Part shown: piece by piece, positions 52,851-59,993 of the stretch | Layout: each line of letters begins with the position of its first letter | How positions within the stretch are numbered: the stretch's first letter is position 1 | Assembly: GCF_900112865.1 (NCBI RefSeq) | Contig: NZ_FONH01000003.1 | Location: 204,005-268,004, forward strand | Reading direction: 5' to 3' | DNA: 64,000 bases | DNA from: Dyella marensis | Lineage (GTDB): Bacteria > Pseudomonadota > Gammaproteobacteria > Xanthomonadales > Rhodanobacteraceae | Position numbers and translations under genes: made by a program | Notes under the pieces: model-generated | Database searches by the model: none | What the model saw: only the letters and a program-made list of their open reading frames with translations | Told to the model about the DNA's origin: nothing

Positions 52851-54083
52851 GTGTCGCTTGCCATTGCTCCTTTGCTACCCCGCGATGTCTTCGATTTCCC
52901 ACCCGGCACCCTCTGGCTTTCTCACTGCAAGGACGGCCCCGTTCCGCGTGCGTCTGCGCAGCGCCTGAGCGACCTCCTGAGCACCGAACTCCACCCTTGG
53001 GCCCTGCGCTGGAACGAGGACTTCCTCGACATCCAAGCCTCTCTCCGGCAAGCCGGCGCTGCTCTCTTTGGCGTTGACGTCCACGACCTCAGCCTCACCA
53101 CCTGCACCTCCACGGGACTACAAGCCGTCTCCCTGGGCTATCCCTGGAAAGAGGGCGACGAGGTGCTGATTCCGGTGGGCGAATTTCCCAGCAACCGGTT
53201 GCCATGGCTTGCGCTCGAATGCAAAGGCGTCCGCTGCCGCGAGGTGGCGCTATGGCCGGGGCAGGCAGTCAACGCGGCGGTGCCGCCCGACGCCAGCATC
53301 GAGCCGGAACAACACCTGCTCGATGCGATCGGACCGAGCACTCGTATCGTTTCCGTTTCCTGGGTGCGTTATCAGGATGGTGTTCGCCTCGATCTCGCCA
53401 AGCTGGGGCGCGGTTGCCGCGAACGTGGCGTCCATCTGGTGGTGGACGGCATCCAGGGTGCCGGCACGATGGTGCCTTCGTTCGAGGGCGTGAGCGCCTT
53501 TGCCACCGGTGGGCATAAGGGGCTGCTCGGATTGCAAGGGCAGGGCTTGCTATGGACCGATCCCGTCCTCCGCGAGTTGCTGATGCCGGTGGGCACCTGG
53601 CTGTCGGCGCCGGACGCATTTTCTCAGTCCGGTACTCAGGCTGCAGCGAGCTCGCCCTGGGCCGCCGATGGCCGCCGGCTGGAAGCGGGCAGTCCCTCGA
53701 TTCTTTCGTGCGCCGCGCTGGCCAGTTCGATCCAGATACTGCTGGATCATGGTGGCGCGCCGGCCATACAGGCTCATGTGGTGGGGCTGCAAAATGCTTT
53801 GCTGGCGGAATTGGCGGGTTCGGCTGCCTGGGTTTCCGAAGCCGCCCGCCTGGACAGTCTGGTACGCGCGGGCAAAGTCGGCTCCATCCTCTCGTTCGTG
53901 TTATCCACCGACCATTGTGAGCGGCTATGGAAAGCAGCCGAGGCCGGCGGCATCAGCACCAGTATCCGGGAAGGCTATCTGCGCATCGCGTTTCATGGTT
54001 GGCACTCGGGCCAGGATGTGGAGCGATGCGCGGCGTGGTTGTTGACTGCGAGCAGCAGCGTGGATAGCGGCACGCATTGTTGA
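52851..54083 (+). CDS. Class V aminotransferase-fold PLP enzyme
   Basis: PLP enzyme of 410 residues in the IscS/kynureninase/isopenicillin-N epimerase group. The Schiff-base Lys223 in ATGGHKGLLGLQGQG, the phosphate-binding TTCTSTGLQAV segment (about 82-92) and the VVDGIQGAG strand with the pyridine-nitrogen Asp are all visible. No cysteine-desulfurase Cys loop is present, so it is more likely an aminotransferase, lyase or epimerase; the substrate is unknown. The GTG start (52851) is preceded by AAGGA. It stands alone, converging with the aldo/keto reductase operon. Confidence 0.85.
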   Translation: MSLAIAPLLPRDVFDFPPGTLWLSHCKDGPVPRASAQRLSDLLSTELHPWALRWNEDFLDIQASLRQAGAALFGVDVHDLSLTTCTSTGLQAVSLGYPWKEGDEVLIPVGEFPSNRLPWLALECKGVRCREVALWPGQAVNAAVPPDASIEPEQHLLDAIGPSTRIVSVSWVRYQDGVRLDLAKLGRGCRERGVHLVVDGIQGAGTMVPSFEGVSAFATGGHKGLLGLQGQGLLWTDPVLRELLMPVGTWLSAPDAFSQSGTQAAASSPWAADGRRLEAGSPSILSCAALASSIQILLDHGGAPAIQAHVVGLQNALLAELAGSAAWVSEAARLDSLVRAGKVGSILSFVLSTDHCERLWKAAEAGGISTSIREGYLRIAFHGWHSGQDVERCAAWLLTASSSVDSGTHC

Positions 54084-54094
54084 CGAGTAACTGG

Positions 54095-55066
54095 TTACTC
54101 ATGTCCCAGCACTCGATGCGGCCTATAAGGCGCCTCCAACCGCGCGCAATCTTCTTCTGCAAGCGTCAACCCTACCGCTTCCACAGCCTGCTCAAGTTGG
54201 TCCTTCCGTGTGGCGCCGATGATCGGAGCACTCATGCCCGTTCGACTAAGCAGCCAGGCTAGAGCAATTTGCGCCTGCGGAACTCGCCGTTCCTCCGCAA
54301 GCGCCGCCACCGCATCCACCACCCGATAATCGTCCTCGCTGTAATACAACCCCTGCCCAAATACATCGCTCTGCGCTCGCACTGTCGCGACATTATCCCG
54401 TGGCCGCGCCAGAAAACCTCTCGCCAACGGACTCCACGGCAACACTCCAATCCCAGCATCCCGACATAACGGCAACATCTCCCGCTCTTCTTCCCGATAC
54501 ACCAGGTTGTAGTGGTTCTGCATCGAGATGAAGCGTGTCCAGCCTTGGCGCTCGGCGGTCATCAACGCCTTCTGGAACTGCCACGCATACATGCTCGACG
54601 CGCCGATGTAGCGCGCCTTGCCGCTGCGCACGATGTCGTGCAGCGTTTCCAGGGTTTCCTCAAGTGGCGTTTCGTCGTCCCAGCGATGGATCTGGTAGAG
54701 GTCAACGTAATCCATGCCAAGACGGGTGAGCGAGGCATCGATGGCGTGCAAAAGATGCTTGCGGGAAAGGCCGCGCTGGTTCGGTCCGGGGCTGGTGGGG
54801 TAGTAGGCCTTGGTGGCGACTACGACTTCTTCGCGTCGCGCGAAGTCGCGCAGGGCGCGGCCGAGTACGCGCTCGCTCTCGCCGCCGGAATACATGTCGG
54901 CGGTGTCGAAGAAATTGATGCCCAGTTCCAGTGCGCGGCGGAGGATGGGGCGGCCTTGTTCTTCGCTGAGGATCCAGGGCTTGGCGTGTGGGTCGCCGTA
55001 GCTCATGGCGCCGAGGCACAGACGCGATACCTTCAGGCCGCTGCGTCCGAGGTTGACGTATTGCAT
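54095..55066 (-). CDS. Aldo/keto reductase
   Basis: Oxidoreductase of 323 residues, close to the YajO/YhdN-like AKR group. The tetrad is visible as Asp54 (FFDTADMYS), Tyr59, Lys86 (VVATKAYYP) and the His of LYQIHRWD. The MQYVNLGRSGLKVSRLCLGAMSYG start is typical. It is 7 bp downstream of the EamA exporter gene, so both are on the strong promoter at 55966-55994. The substrate is unknown; one possibility is that the exporter removes the product or substrate. Confidence 0.9.
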   Translation of the reverse strand: MQYVNLGRSGLKVSRLCLGAMSYGDPHAKPWILSEEQGRPILRRALELGINFFDTADMYSGGESERVLGRALRDFARREEVVVATKAYYPTSPGPNQRGLSRKHLLHAIDASLTRLGMDYVDLYQIHRWDDETPLEETLETLHDIVRSGKARYIGASSMYAWQFQKALMTAERQGWTRFISMQNHYNLVYREEEREMLPLCRDAGIGVLPWSPLARGFLARPRDNVATVRAQSDVFGQGLYYSEDDYRVVDAVAALAEERRVPQAQIALAWLLSRTGMSAPIIGATRKDQLEQAVEAVGLTLAEEDCARLEAPYRPHRVLGHE

Positions 55067-55073
55067 GGCGCGC

Positions 55074-55955
55074 TCACTCCGCCGGCCGATGCAGCGCCAC
55101 GCCGGCCGCCACCAGCGCCACGCCCTGGATATCTACTGGCGTCGGCATCTGGCGCAGCACCAGCACGCCGATGATGACCGCGGTCGCGGGCAGCAGGGCC
55201 ACGAACAACGCGTAGGTCGCACGCGGCAGGCGCGCCATCGCCAGCTGGTCGAACACATAGGGGATGACCGAGGAACTGAGGCCGACGGCAATGCCGGCGC
55301 CGAGTGCGATCGGATCCAGCAGGGCGGGGGCGGCGTCGCGCAAGCCGAGCGGAGAGATCGCCACGCCCGCCACGATCATCGCCGCGCCCAGCCGGTCGAT
55401 CGGACTGGTGGCCGGATCGGCGCGGGACACTGCATGCGCCAGCACGATGTACGCCGTGAACAGGCCGGCATTGGCAAAGGCCCAGAAGAACGCCTCCGGC
55501 GCACCGCCGAAGCGCACCTGGGTGAGCAGCGAAACGCCGGCCGCGGTCAGGCCCAGCGCCACGATATTGCGTCGCGAGCGCACACCGGCGAGGGCGAGCG
55601 CTACCGGTCCGATGAATTCGATGGCCGCGACGGTACCCAGCGGCAGGGCGGCGATGGCCTTGTAGAACGAGTAGTTCATCAGGGCGAAGACGCCGCCCAG
55701 CGCAATCATGGTGGCCTGCGCGCGGCGCTCTGCCGACAGGAAGGCCCGCCACGGCCGGCGCCACAGCGCGAATACCAGCGCCGCCGAGACGATGCGCAAC
55801 CAGGCGACGCCGGGGACCGGCACGCGTGCGAACAGCAGTACGGCGAACGAGGGGCCGAGGTAGTGAAAGATGGCGCTGCCGACGAAATACGCATGGGGAG
55901 GGATACGGTCAGCCAGCGGCGGTTGGTTATCTGTCTTACCGTCTAATGTATTCAT
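55074..55955 (-). CDS. EamA/RhtA-type exporter
   Basis: Drug/metabolite transporter of 293 residues with ten predicted helices in two EamA repeats. The second half has VGLSSSVIPYVFDQLAMARL and AALLPATAVIIG-like segments of the RhtA (threonine/homoserine efflux) branch. The ATG at 55953-55955 lies only 10 bases past a consensus -10 box, so translation probably starts on an almost leaderless mRNA. It is divergent from the CGNR regulator gene, its probable controller. Confidence 0.88.
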   Translation of the reverse strand: MNTLDGKTDNQPPLADRIPPHAYFVGSAIFHYLGPSFAVLLFARVPVPGVAWLRIVSAALVFALWRRPWRAFLSAERRAQATMIALGGVFALMNYSFYKAIAALPLGTVAAIEFIGPVALALAGVRSRRNIVALGLTAAGVSLLTQVRFGGAPEAFFWAFANAGLFTAYIVLAHAVSRADPATSPIDRLGAAMIVAGVAISPLGLRDAAPALLDPIALGAGIAVGLSSSVIPYVFDQLAMARLPRATYALFVALLPATAVIIGVLVLRQMPTPVDIQGVALVAAGVALHRPAE

Positions 55956-55965
55956 GGTGGTGAGA

Positions 55966-55994
55966 TTTATACGCTCGGAAAACTCACCTGTCAA
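55966..55994 (-). promoter_or_regulatory. Consensus sigma70 promoter of the exporter operon
   Basis: Read leftward: TTGACA (55989-55994), exactly 17 bp, TATAAA (55966-55971). This is nearly ideal for a housekeeping sigma factor. The predicted start point is about 55959-55960, four to five bases before the exporter ATG. The same 57-bp gap must carry the promoter of the divergent CGNR gene, so binding there could control both. Confidence 0.85.
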
Positions 55995-56012
55995 AATCAT
56001 ATAGCTGGTAAG

Positions 56013-56597
56013 ATGCGCCGCATGGACGCACTCAACCTCAATCCGGATGGCTATGGCGGCACCTACAAGCTGATCGGCGGTCGGCCCAGCCTGGACTTCG
56101 TGAATACGATCAGCTGGCCTGAGACCGAGCGGGAGCACGACTGGCTGGCGTTGCCGGAGAACGTGCGGCGCTGGTTCGCCGCGATGGACCTGCCGTTCCC
56201 GCGCGGCAAGGCGGTGGATCTGGCGCCGCTCTACAAGGCACGCCAACTGCTGACCCGCGTGTTGCGGCCACTGGCGCACGACACGCCAGCATCCGATGCT
56301 GCCATTGCGGAACTCAGCCGGATGGTGGCGAAGGCTTATCAATTGCGCGAGATCGAGCCGCGCACGCTGGCCTGGCATTGGCCGGAACCGTCGTCGGCGT
56401 CAGAAGCCCTGGCGCCCATCCTGCTCGATGCCGCGGAGTTGGTGACGGCCGCGGATCACGAGCGGTTGCGTTACTGCCCGTCCTGCGATTGGCTGTTCGA
56501 GGATCAGACTCGCAATGGGCAGCGTCGCTGGTGCGATATGGCGGATTGCGGGAGTCGCGATAAGGCGCGGCGGTATTACCAGCGGACGAAGGGGTAG
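56013..56597 (+). CDS. ABATE-domain protein with a CGNR-type zinc finger (probable regulator)
   Basis: Protein of 194 residues (191 if the ATG at 56022 is used). The N-terminal ABATE-type domain (GGRPSLDFVNTI...) is followed by a C-terminal zinc finger with CPSCDWLF, WCDMADCGSRDKARRYYQR. The signature CGNR is changed to CGSR here. These proteins are small regulators, often divergent from a transporter or oxidoreductase operon, as is true here. It probably controls the EamA/aldo-keto reductase operon. Confidence 0.85.
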   Translation: MRRMDALNLNPDGYGGTYKLIGGRPSLDFVNTISWPETEREHDWLALPENVRRWFAAMDLPFPRGKAVDLAPLYKARQLLTRVLRPLAHDTPASDAAIAELSRMVAKAYQLREIEPRTLAWHWPEPSSASEALAPILLDAAELVTAADHERLRYCPSCDWLFEDQTRNGQRRWCDMADCGSRDKARRYYQRTKG

Positions 56598-56644
56598 TTG
56601 TTCGGGTTTCTTGCGCTTGTCGCGATCCTCGGCGTGACGCTCCG

Positions 56645-56776
56645 CCCGGCCCCTCACCCCAGCCCTCTCCCCGGAGGGGAGAGGGGGCATGGTGGTGAGA
56701 TTCAGCGCCGCGCTCCGATTTGGAACTCTTCTCCCCTCCGGGGAGAAGATGCCGGTAGGCAGATGAGGGGCCGGGG
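56645..56776. repeat. Family C composite element
   Basis: Outer arms CCCGGCCCCTCA and TGAGGGGCCGGG face each other across 130 bp, and inside are two separate CCCTCTCCCC- or CTCCCCTCCGGGGAG-type hairpins. It is the first block of the repeat-filled gap 56598-57822, where no gene is supported. Confidence 0.75.
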
Positions 56777-56813
56777 CTCGCCTATTGGCTGGGTAGCATC
56801 GGAGCTCACCGCT

Positions 56814-56936
56814 CGTCATTCCGGCGTAGGCCGGAATCCAGTAGCGAAAACCCAGGGTTTCGCGACAACGCCGGTTTGGCTTTTCGCGACCATCGGGCGG
56901 CGTCGCTACTGGATTCCGGCCTGCGCCGGAATGACG
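56814..56936. repeat. Family A element, inverted relative to the array copies
   Basis: A 123-bp element whose interior (TAGCGAAAACC to GGTTTGGCTTTTCGCGACC) is the reverse complement of the interior of the elements at 57073, 57332 and 57591, while the arms remain in place. This shows that the family can occur in both orientations as a discrete unit. Confidence 0.85.
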
Positions 56937-56950
56937 AGCAAAGCGCCGGC

Positions 56951-57818
56951 GTAGGTTGGGGTGAGCGCAGCGAACCCCAACGTCGGCACATCGATATGCA
57001 CCGCAACGTTGGGGTGCGCCTGCGGCTTACCCCAACCTACGACGGTGGTTACGGCGGCTCGCCTCCCACCACCGTCATTCCGGCGCAGGCCGGAATCCAG
57101 TGACGACATCGTTCGGTAGTCGCGAAAAGCCAAACCGATGTTGTCGCGAACAGCCCAGGTTTTCGCTACTGGATTCCTGCCTGCGCAGGAATGACGAGCA
57201 AAGAACGGCGTAGGTTGGGGTGAGCGCAGCGAACCCCAACGTCGGCATATCGATACGCATCGCAACGTTGGGGTGCGCCTGCGGCTTACCCCAACCTACG
57301 GCGGTGGTTACGGCGGCTCGCCTCCCACCACCGTCATTCCGGCGCAGGCCGGAATCCAGTGACGACATCGTTCGGTGGTCGCGAAAGGCCAAACCGATGT
57401 TGTCGCGAACAGCCCAGGTTTTCGCTACTGGATTCCTGCCTGCGCAGGAATGACGAGCAAAGAACGGCGTAGGTTGGGGTGAGCGCAGCGAACCCCAACG
57501 TCGGCACATCGATGTGCACCGCAACGTTGGGGTGCGCCTGCGGCTTACCCCAACCTACGACGGTGGTTACGGCGGTTCGCCTCCCACCACCGTCATTCCG
57601 GCGCAGGCCGGAATCCAGTGACGACGTCGTTCGGTGGTCGCGAAAAGCCAAACCCATGTTGTCGCGAACAGCCCAGGTTTTCGCTACTGGATTCCTGCCT
57701 GCGCAGGAATGACGAGCCAAGAACGGCGTAGGTTGGGGTGAGCGCAGCGAACCCCAACGTCGGCATGTCGATACGCATCGCAACGTTGGGGTGCGCCTGC
57801 GGCTTACCCCAACCTACG
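56951..57818. repeat. Composite tandem array: three 259-bp units plus a terminal B element
   Basis: GTAGGTTGGGG recurs at 56951, 57210, 57469 and 57728, exactly 259 bp apart. Each full unit is a family B element of 91 bp, a short spacer, a family A element of 124 bp and another short spacer. The fourth unit has only its B element. B copies are 56951-57041, 57210-57300, 57469-57559 and 57728-57818; A copies are 57073-57196, 57332-57455 and 57591-57714. Units differ at only a few bases each, so the amplification is recent or homogenised. Long ORFs across it are an artefact of the repeat. Confidence 0.95.
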
Positions 57819-57822
57819 GCGG

Positions 57823-58101
57823 TTACGACGGTTGCTGTTGCCATTGCAGGCGTAGATGCGCCTGCGTGGCGCAGCGGGTGCCCATTTCGATGAAGGCGGC
57901 GATGCCGTCGAGCATGATTGGAAGTCGATGGGCATCGACACTGCCGCGTTCGTGCACCAATTCCGCCAGCAGTTTGACCGCGTGGTAGGCGTATTGAAGC
58001 CACTCGGTGGCATCGTTCAACAGTTCATCCGGCTCTGCGTTCGGGTCGGAGAAGTAGTTGGTGTGTCGAATGATCCAGGGTTCGCCAAAAACGTTGTTCA
58101 T
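57823..58101 (-). CDS. Small DUF3077-like protein of unknown function
   Basis: Cytoplasmic protein of 92 residues with an N-terminal segment rich in polar residues and two amphipathic helices (DELLNDATEWLQYAYHAVKLLAELV and LDGIAAFIEMGTRCATQAH). The layout recalls small DUF3077/DUF6124 proteins of pseudomonads, but that is a weak impression. The start ATG 58099-58101 has a strong AAGGAG ribosome-binding site 6 bases upstream. The TAA stop lies 4 bp past the end of the repeat array. The decayed gene upstream is on the same strand. Confidence 0.6.
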   Translation of the reverse strand: MNNVFGEPWIIRHTNYFSDPNAEPDELLNDATEWLQYAYHAVKLLAELVHERGSVDAHRLPIMLDGIAAFIEMGTRCATQAHLRLQWQQQPS

Positions 58102-58262
58102 AAGCAACTCCTTGCTAAGCGCCGCAGCTTCGCTCCGTAAACGGCATGCCGCAGACAACACGACAGGCCGCGATCACACGGACTCGAGGGTTCACCGGCG
58201 GCTCGAAGGTTGAGCGCCGGGCGGCTTGATTGAGGAAGTGGGTGCGGGGCTAGGAGGTTTCG

Positions 58263-58575
58263 CTATGGCACAGCCTTACGCGCCGGGTAGGACGGCTCGG
58301 AAAACTGTCTACGAAAACTCTTAGCCTGCGGTTCTTCAACCGTGTCCGCGGTGTCGTCGGACAGCCCGGGTGGGCGGTGAGGATGTCGCCGTGGGGATCG
58401 GCGAGCGCTTGCGTACCGTATGATCTGGGGTAGCCATGATCAACTGCTCCAAGTTGGTGATGGTCAGCGGGTCAGGGGTGTTCTCAGCACCCTTGGCCCG
58501 CGCTTCTCACAGCATTGCTGCCATGGTTGCCCGCGACGCGTACTCGAAACACTCCGCGGGCAACGCGATTCAAGC
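58263..58575 (-). pseudogene. Decayed gene with one stop and two frameshifts
   Basis: Read leftward, protein-like sequence continues across three frames. One frame gives EYASRATMAAML, an in-frame TGA (58507-58509), then DPLTITNLEQLIMATPDHT. A second frame gives ALADPHGDILTAHPG, and a third gives SDDTADTVEEPQAKSFRRQFSEPSYPARK up to TAG (58263-58265). Joined, they make about 100 residues of plausible small cytoplasmic protein. I do not recognise the family. The rest of 58102-58652 has no supported gene. Confidence 0.55.
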
Positions 58576-58652
58576 TATCAAAGCAACCCCAAATTGTCTT
58601 TAGTCGAAATCCGATTTGCAGAGGGCTTGGATTTCGCCGCCCGCGCGCTTCG

Positions 58653-59036
58653 TCACAAGCTTTCCAACAGCCGCTTCACCCGCGCCCCGATATCGTCACG
58701 CACCGCGCGATAGCCATCGTCATCCATATGCTTGGGATCGGGCAGGTTCCAATCCTCGCGCCGCTTTGCCGGCACCCATGGGCAGCTGTCACCGCAACCC
58801 ATCGTCACCACGGCATCGAACTCGCCATCGATGTCATCCAACGATTTGGACGCATGCCGGCTCAGGTCGTAGCCCAGCTCCGCCATGAAACGCACGGCCT
58901 TCGGGTTGATGAGCCCGGAAGGCCGCGAACCCGCGCTTTGCGCATCGACATCGGCGCCGCCGTATATGTGCGCGAACGCTTCCGCCATCTGGCTGCGGTT
59001 GGCGTTCTCCACGCAGACGAAAAGTACGCGCTTCAT
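58653..59036 (-). CDS. arsC: Arsenate reductase of the LMW-phosphatase type
   Basis: Protein of 127 residues with the tyrosine-phosphatase P-loop CVENANRS (Cys8 to Arg14) and a later CGDSCPW Cys pair used for the disulfide relay, plus NLPDPKHMD supplying the general acid Asp. It reduces arsenate to arsenite with thioredoxin. The start ATG 59034-59036 is 2 bp past the arsI stop; the longer frame overlapping arsI is rejected. It is the last gene of the arsRIC operon, which in this window has no efflux pump. Confidence 0.9.
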   Translation of the reverse strand: MKRVLFVCVENANRSQMAEAFAHIYGGADVDAQSAGSRPSGLINPKAVRFMAELGYDLSRHASKSLDDIDGEFDAVVTMGCGDSCPWVPAKRREDWNLPDPKHMDDDGYRAVRDDIGARVKRLLESL

Positions 59037-59038
59037 GC

Positions 59039-59527
59039 TCAGCAGCAAGCCGAGCCTGGCGCGCAACCGGAGCGAGGAGCGGCAGCCACGGCTTCTACCG
59101 GGCTGGCCGCCGGCGCACAGGTCGCACCCTCAGTGCCGCACATCGCCTGGCTGGCGTAGTAGGACGTCGCTGCGCCTACTGTATGGAAGGTTTCCCAGCG
59201 CGTGCCCTGCGGATCCTCCGTCCATAGCTTGTCCGACTGCGCATAGCAGCAAACTGCACCGGCTTCCGGCATCACGGTGCCGCCTGCGGCATCGAGTCGA
59301 TGACCCAGCTCGGCGAGTTCGTCGCCGCTCTCTGCCTGGATGCCCAGGTGATCGACGCCCGGGTTGCGTCCGGTCTGCGAGATGGCAAAGTTCACGCGCG
59401 GATCGTCCAGCATCCACTTGGCGTAATCGTCCTTGCGCACGGCGGGCTCGGCGGCGAACAGCGCGGTATAGAAGCGGATGCTGGATGCGAGATCGGCAAC
59501 ATTGAGGTGCACGTGGAAGCGGTTCAT
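59039..59527 (-). CDS. arsI: ArsI/CadI-family C-As lyase-like metalloenzyme
   Basis: Vicinal-oxygen-chelate protein of 162 residues. The metal ligands are visible: His in FHVHLN, His60 (VDHLG) and Glu112 (WETF). The vicinal pair Cys93-Cys94 (AVCCYAQSDK) is the arsenic-binding signature of ArsI, which breaks carbon-arsenic bonds in trivalent methyl- and aromatic arsenicals using Fe(II) and O2. The C-terminal tail is unusually rich in cysteine (CGTEG, CAPA, CAPGSACC). The start overlaps the arsR stop by 4 bp. CadI-type heavy-metal proteins are the alternative. Confidence 0.87.
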   Translation of the reverse strand: MNRFHVHLNVADLASSIRFYTALFAAEPAVRKDDYAKWMLDDPRVNFAISQTGRNPGVDHLGIQAESGDELAELGHRLDAAGGTVMPEAGAVCCYAQSDKLWTEDPQGTRWETFHTVGAATSYYASQAMCGTEGATCAPAASPVEAVAAAPRSGCAPGSACC

Positions 59528-59865
59528 GTCTTCTTGCCTCTCTTGGAGGGTTTGCAGGAACTGACGGGTGCGCAGTTGCCGCCGCCCGCGCAGCAGTTTT
59601 CGGTGAGGTAATCGATAAGCCCGTTCATCTGCGCGTAGTTGGCGCGCACGCGGATAACGCGGCCTTCGCGCTGGTCGATCACCAGGTCTGCAGCTCGCAG
59701 CGTATTGAGATGCGCAGTCAGCGTGGCGCCGGGAGCGCCCAGGCGTTCCCGCAATTCGCCTACGGCGAGGCCTTCGGTGCCGGCCTGGACCAGTTCACGG
59801 AAGGCGGTGAGGCGGGTTTCATGGCCCAGTGCGGCCAGGGTGGCGAGTGCGGTGTCTGCGTCCAT
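59524..59865 (-). CDS. arsR: ArsR-family arsenic-responsive repressor
   Basis: Winged-helix repressor of 113 residues with the recognition helix in LTAHLNTLRAADLV. A C-terminal metal site has Cys91-Cys92 and Cys98, the same CC-x5-C spacing as the As(III) site of Acidithiobacillus ArsR (Cys95, Cys96, Cys102), plus Cys104. The start ATG 59863-59865 is used because the frame upstream runs through the operator. The mRNA is probably leaderless. Confidence 0.92.
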   Translation of the reverse strand: MDADTALATLAALGHETRLTAFRELVQAGTEGLAVGELRERLGAPGATLTAHLNTLRAADLVIDQREGRVIRVRANYAQMNGLIDYLTENCCAGGGNCAPVSSCKPSKRGKKT

Positions 59866-59870
59866 GGATT

Positions 59871-59901
59871 CGATATTTCCAGAATTATGGAAATATCGCA
59901 A
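59871..59901 (-). promoter_or_regulatory. ArsR operator and promoter of the ars operon
   Basis: A perfect inverted repeat, CGATATTTCC and GGAAATATCG around AGAATTAT (59871-59898), overlaps TTGCGA (-35, 59896-59901) and AAATAT (-10, 59873-59878), 17 bp apart. Seven bases separate the -10 box from the arsR ATG, so transcription should start at the ATG. The site would block polymerase binding when ArsR is metal-free. Confidence 0.85.
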
Positions 59902-59993
59902 GTGGCCACTTGGCGGGTTACCGGGCGAGCATCTGCCAGCGAAGCGTGCTTCCCGATCCTGCTGCCAGTTTGGTGGACGCAAAAACGCTGCGG

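Noticed and set aside
57075-57783. Repeated 149-residue leftward ORFs
   Set aside because: They arise from reading through the tandem array and have no domain, ribosome-binding site or codon character of a real gene.
56900-57830. CRISPR-like array
   Set aside because: The repeats are 259 bp and each contains two palindromic elements of different families; there are no short 24-40 bp repeats with unique spacers and no cas genes.
58420-58713. Rightward ORF of 97 codons
   Set aside because: It overlaps the end of arsC on the other strand and the decayed leftward gene, and has no recognisable protein features.
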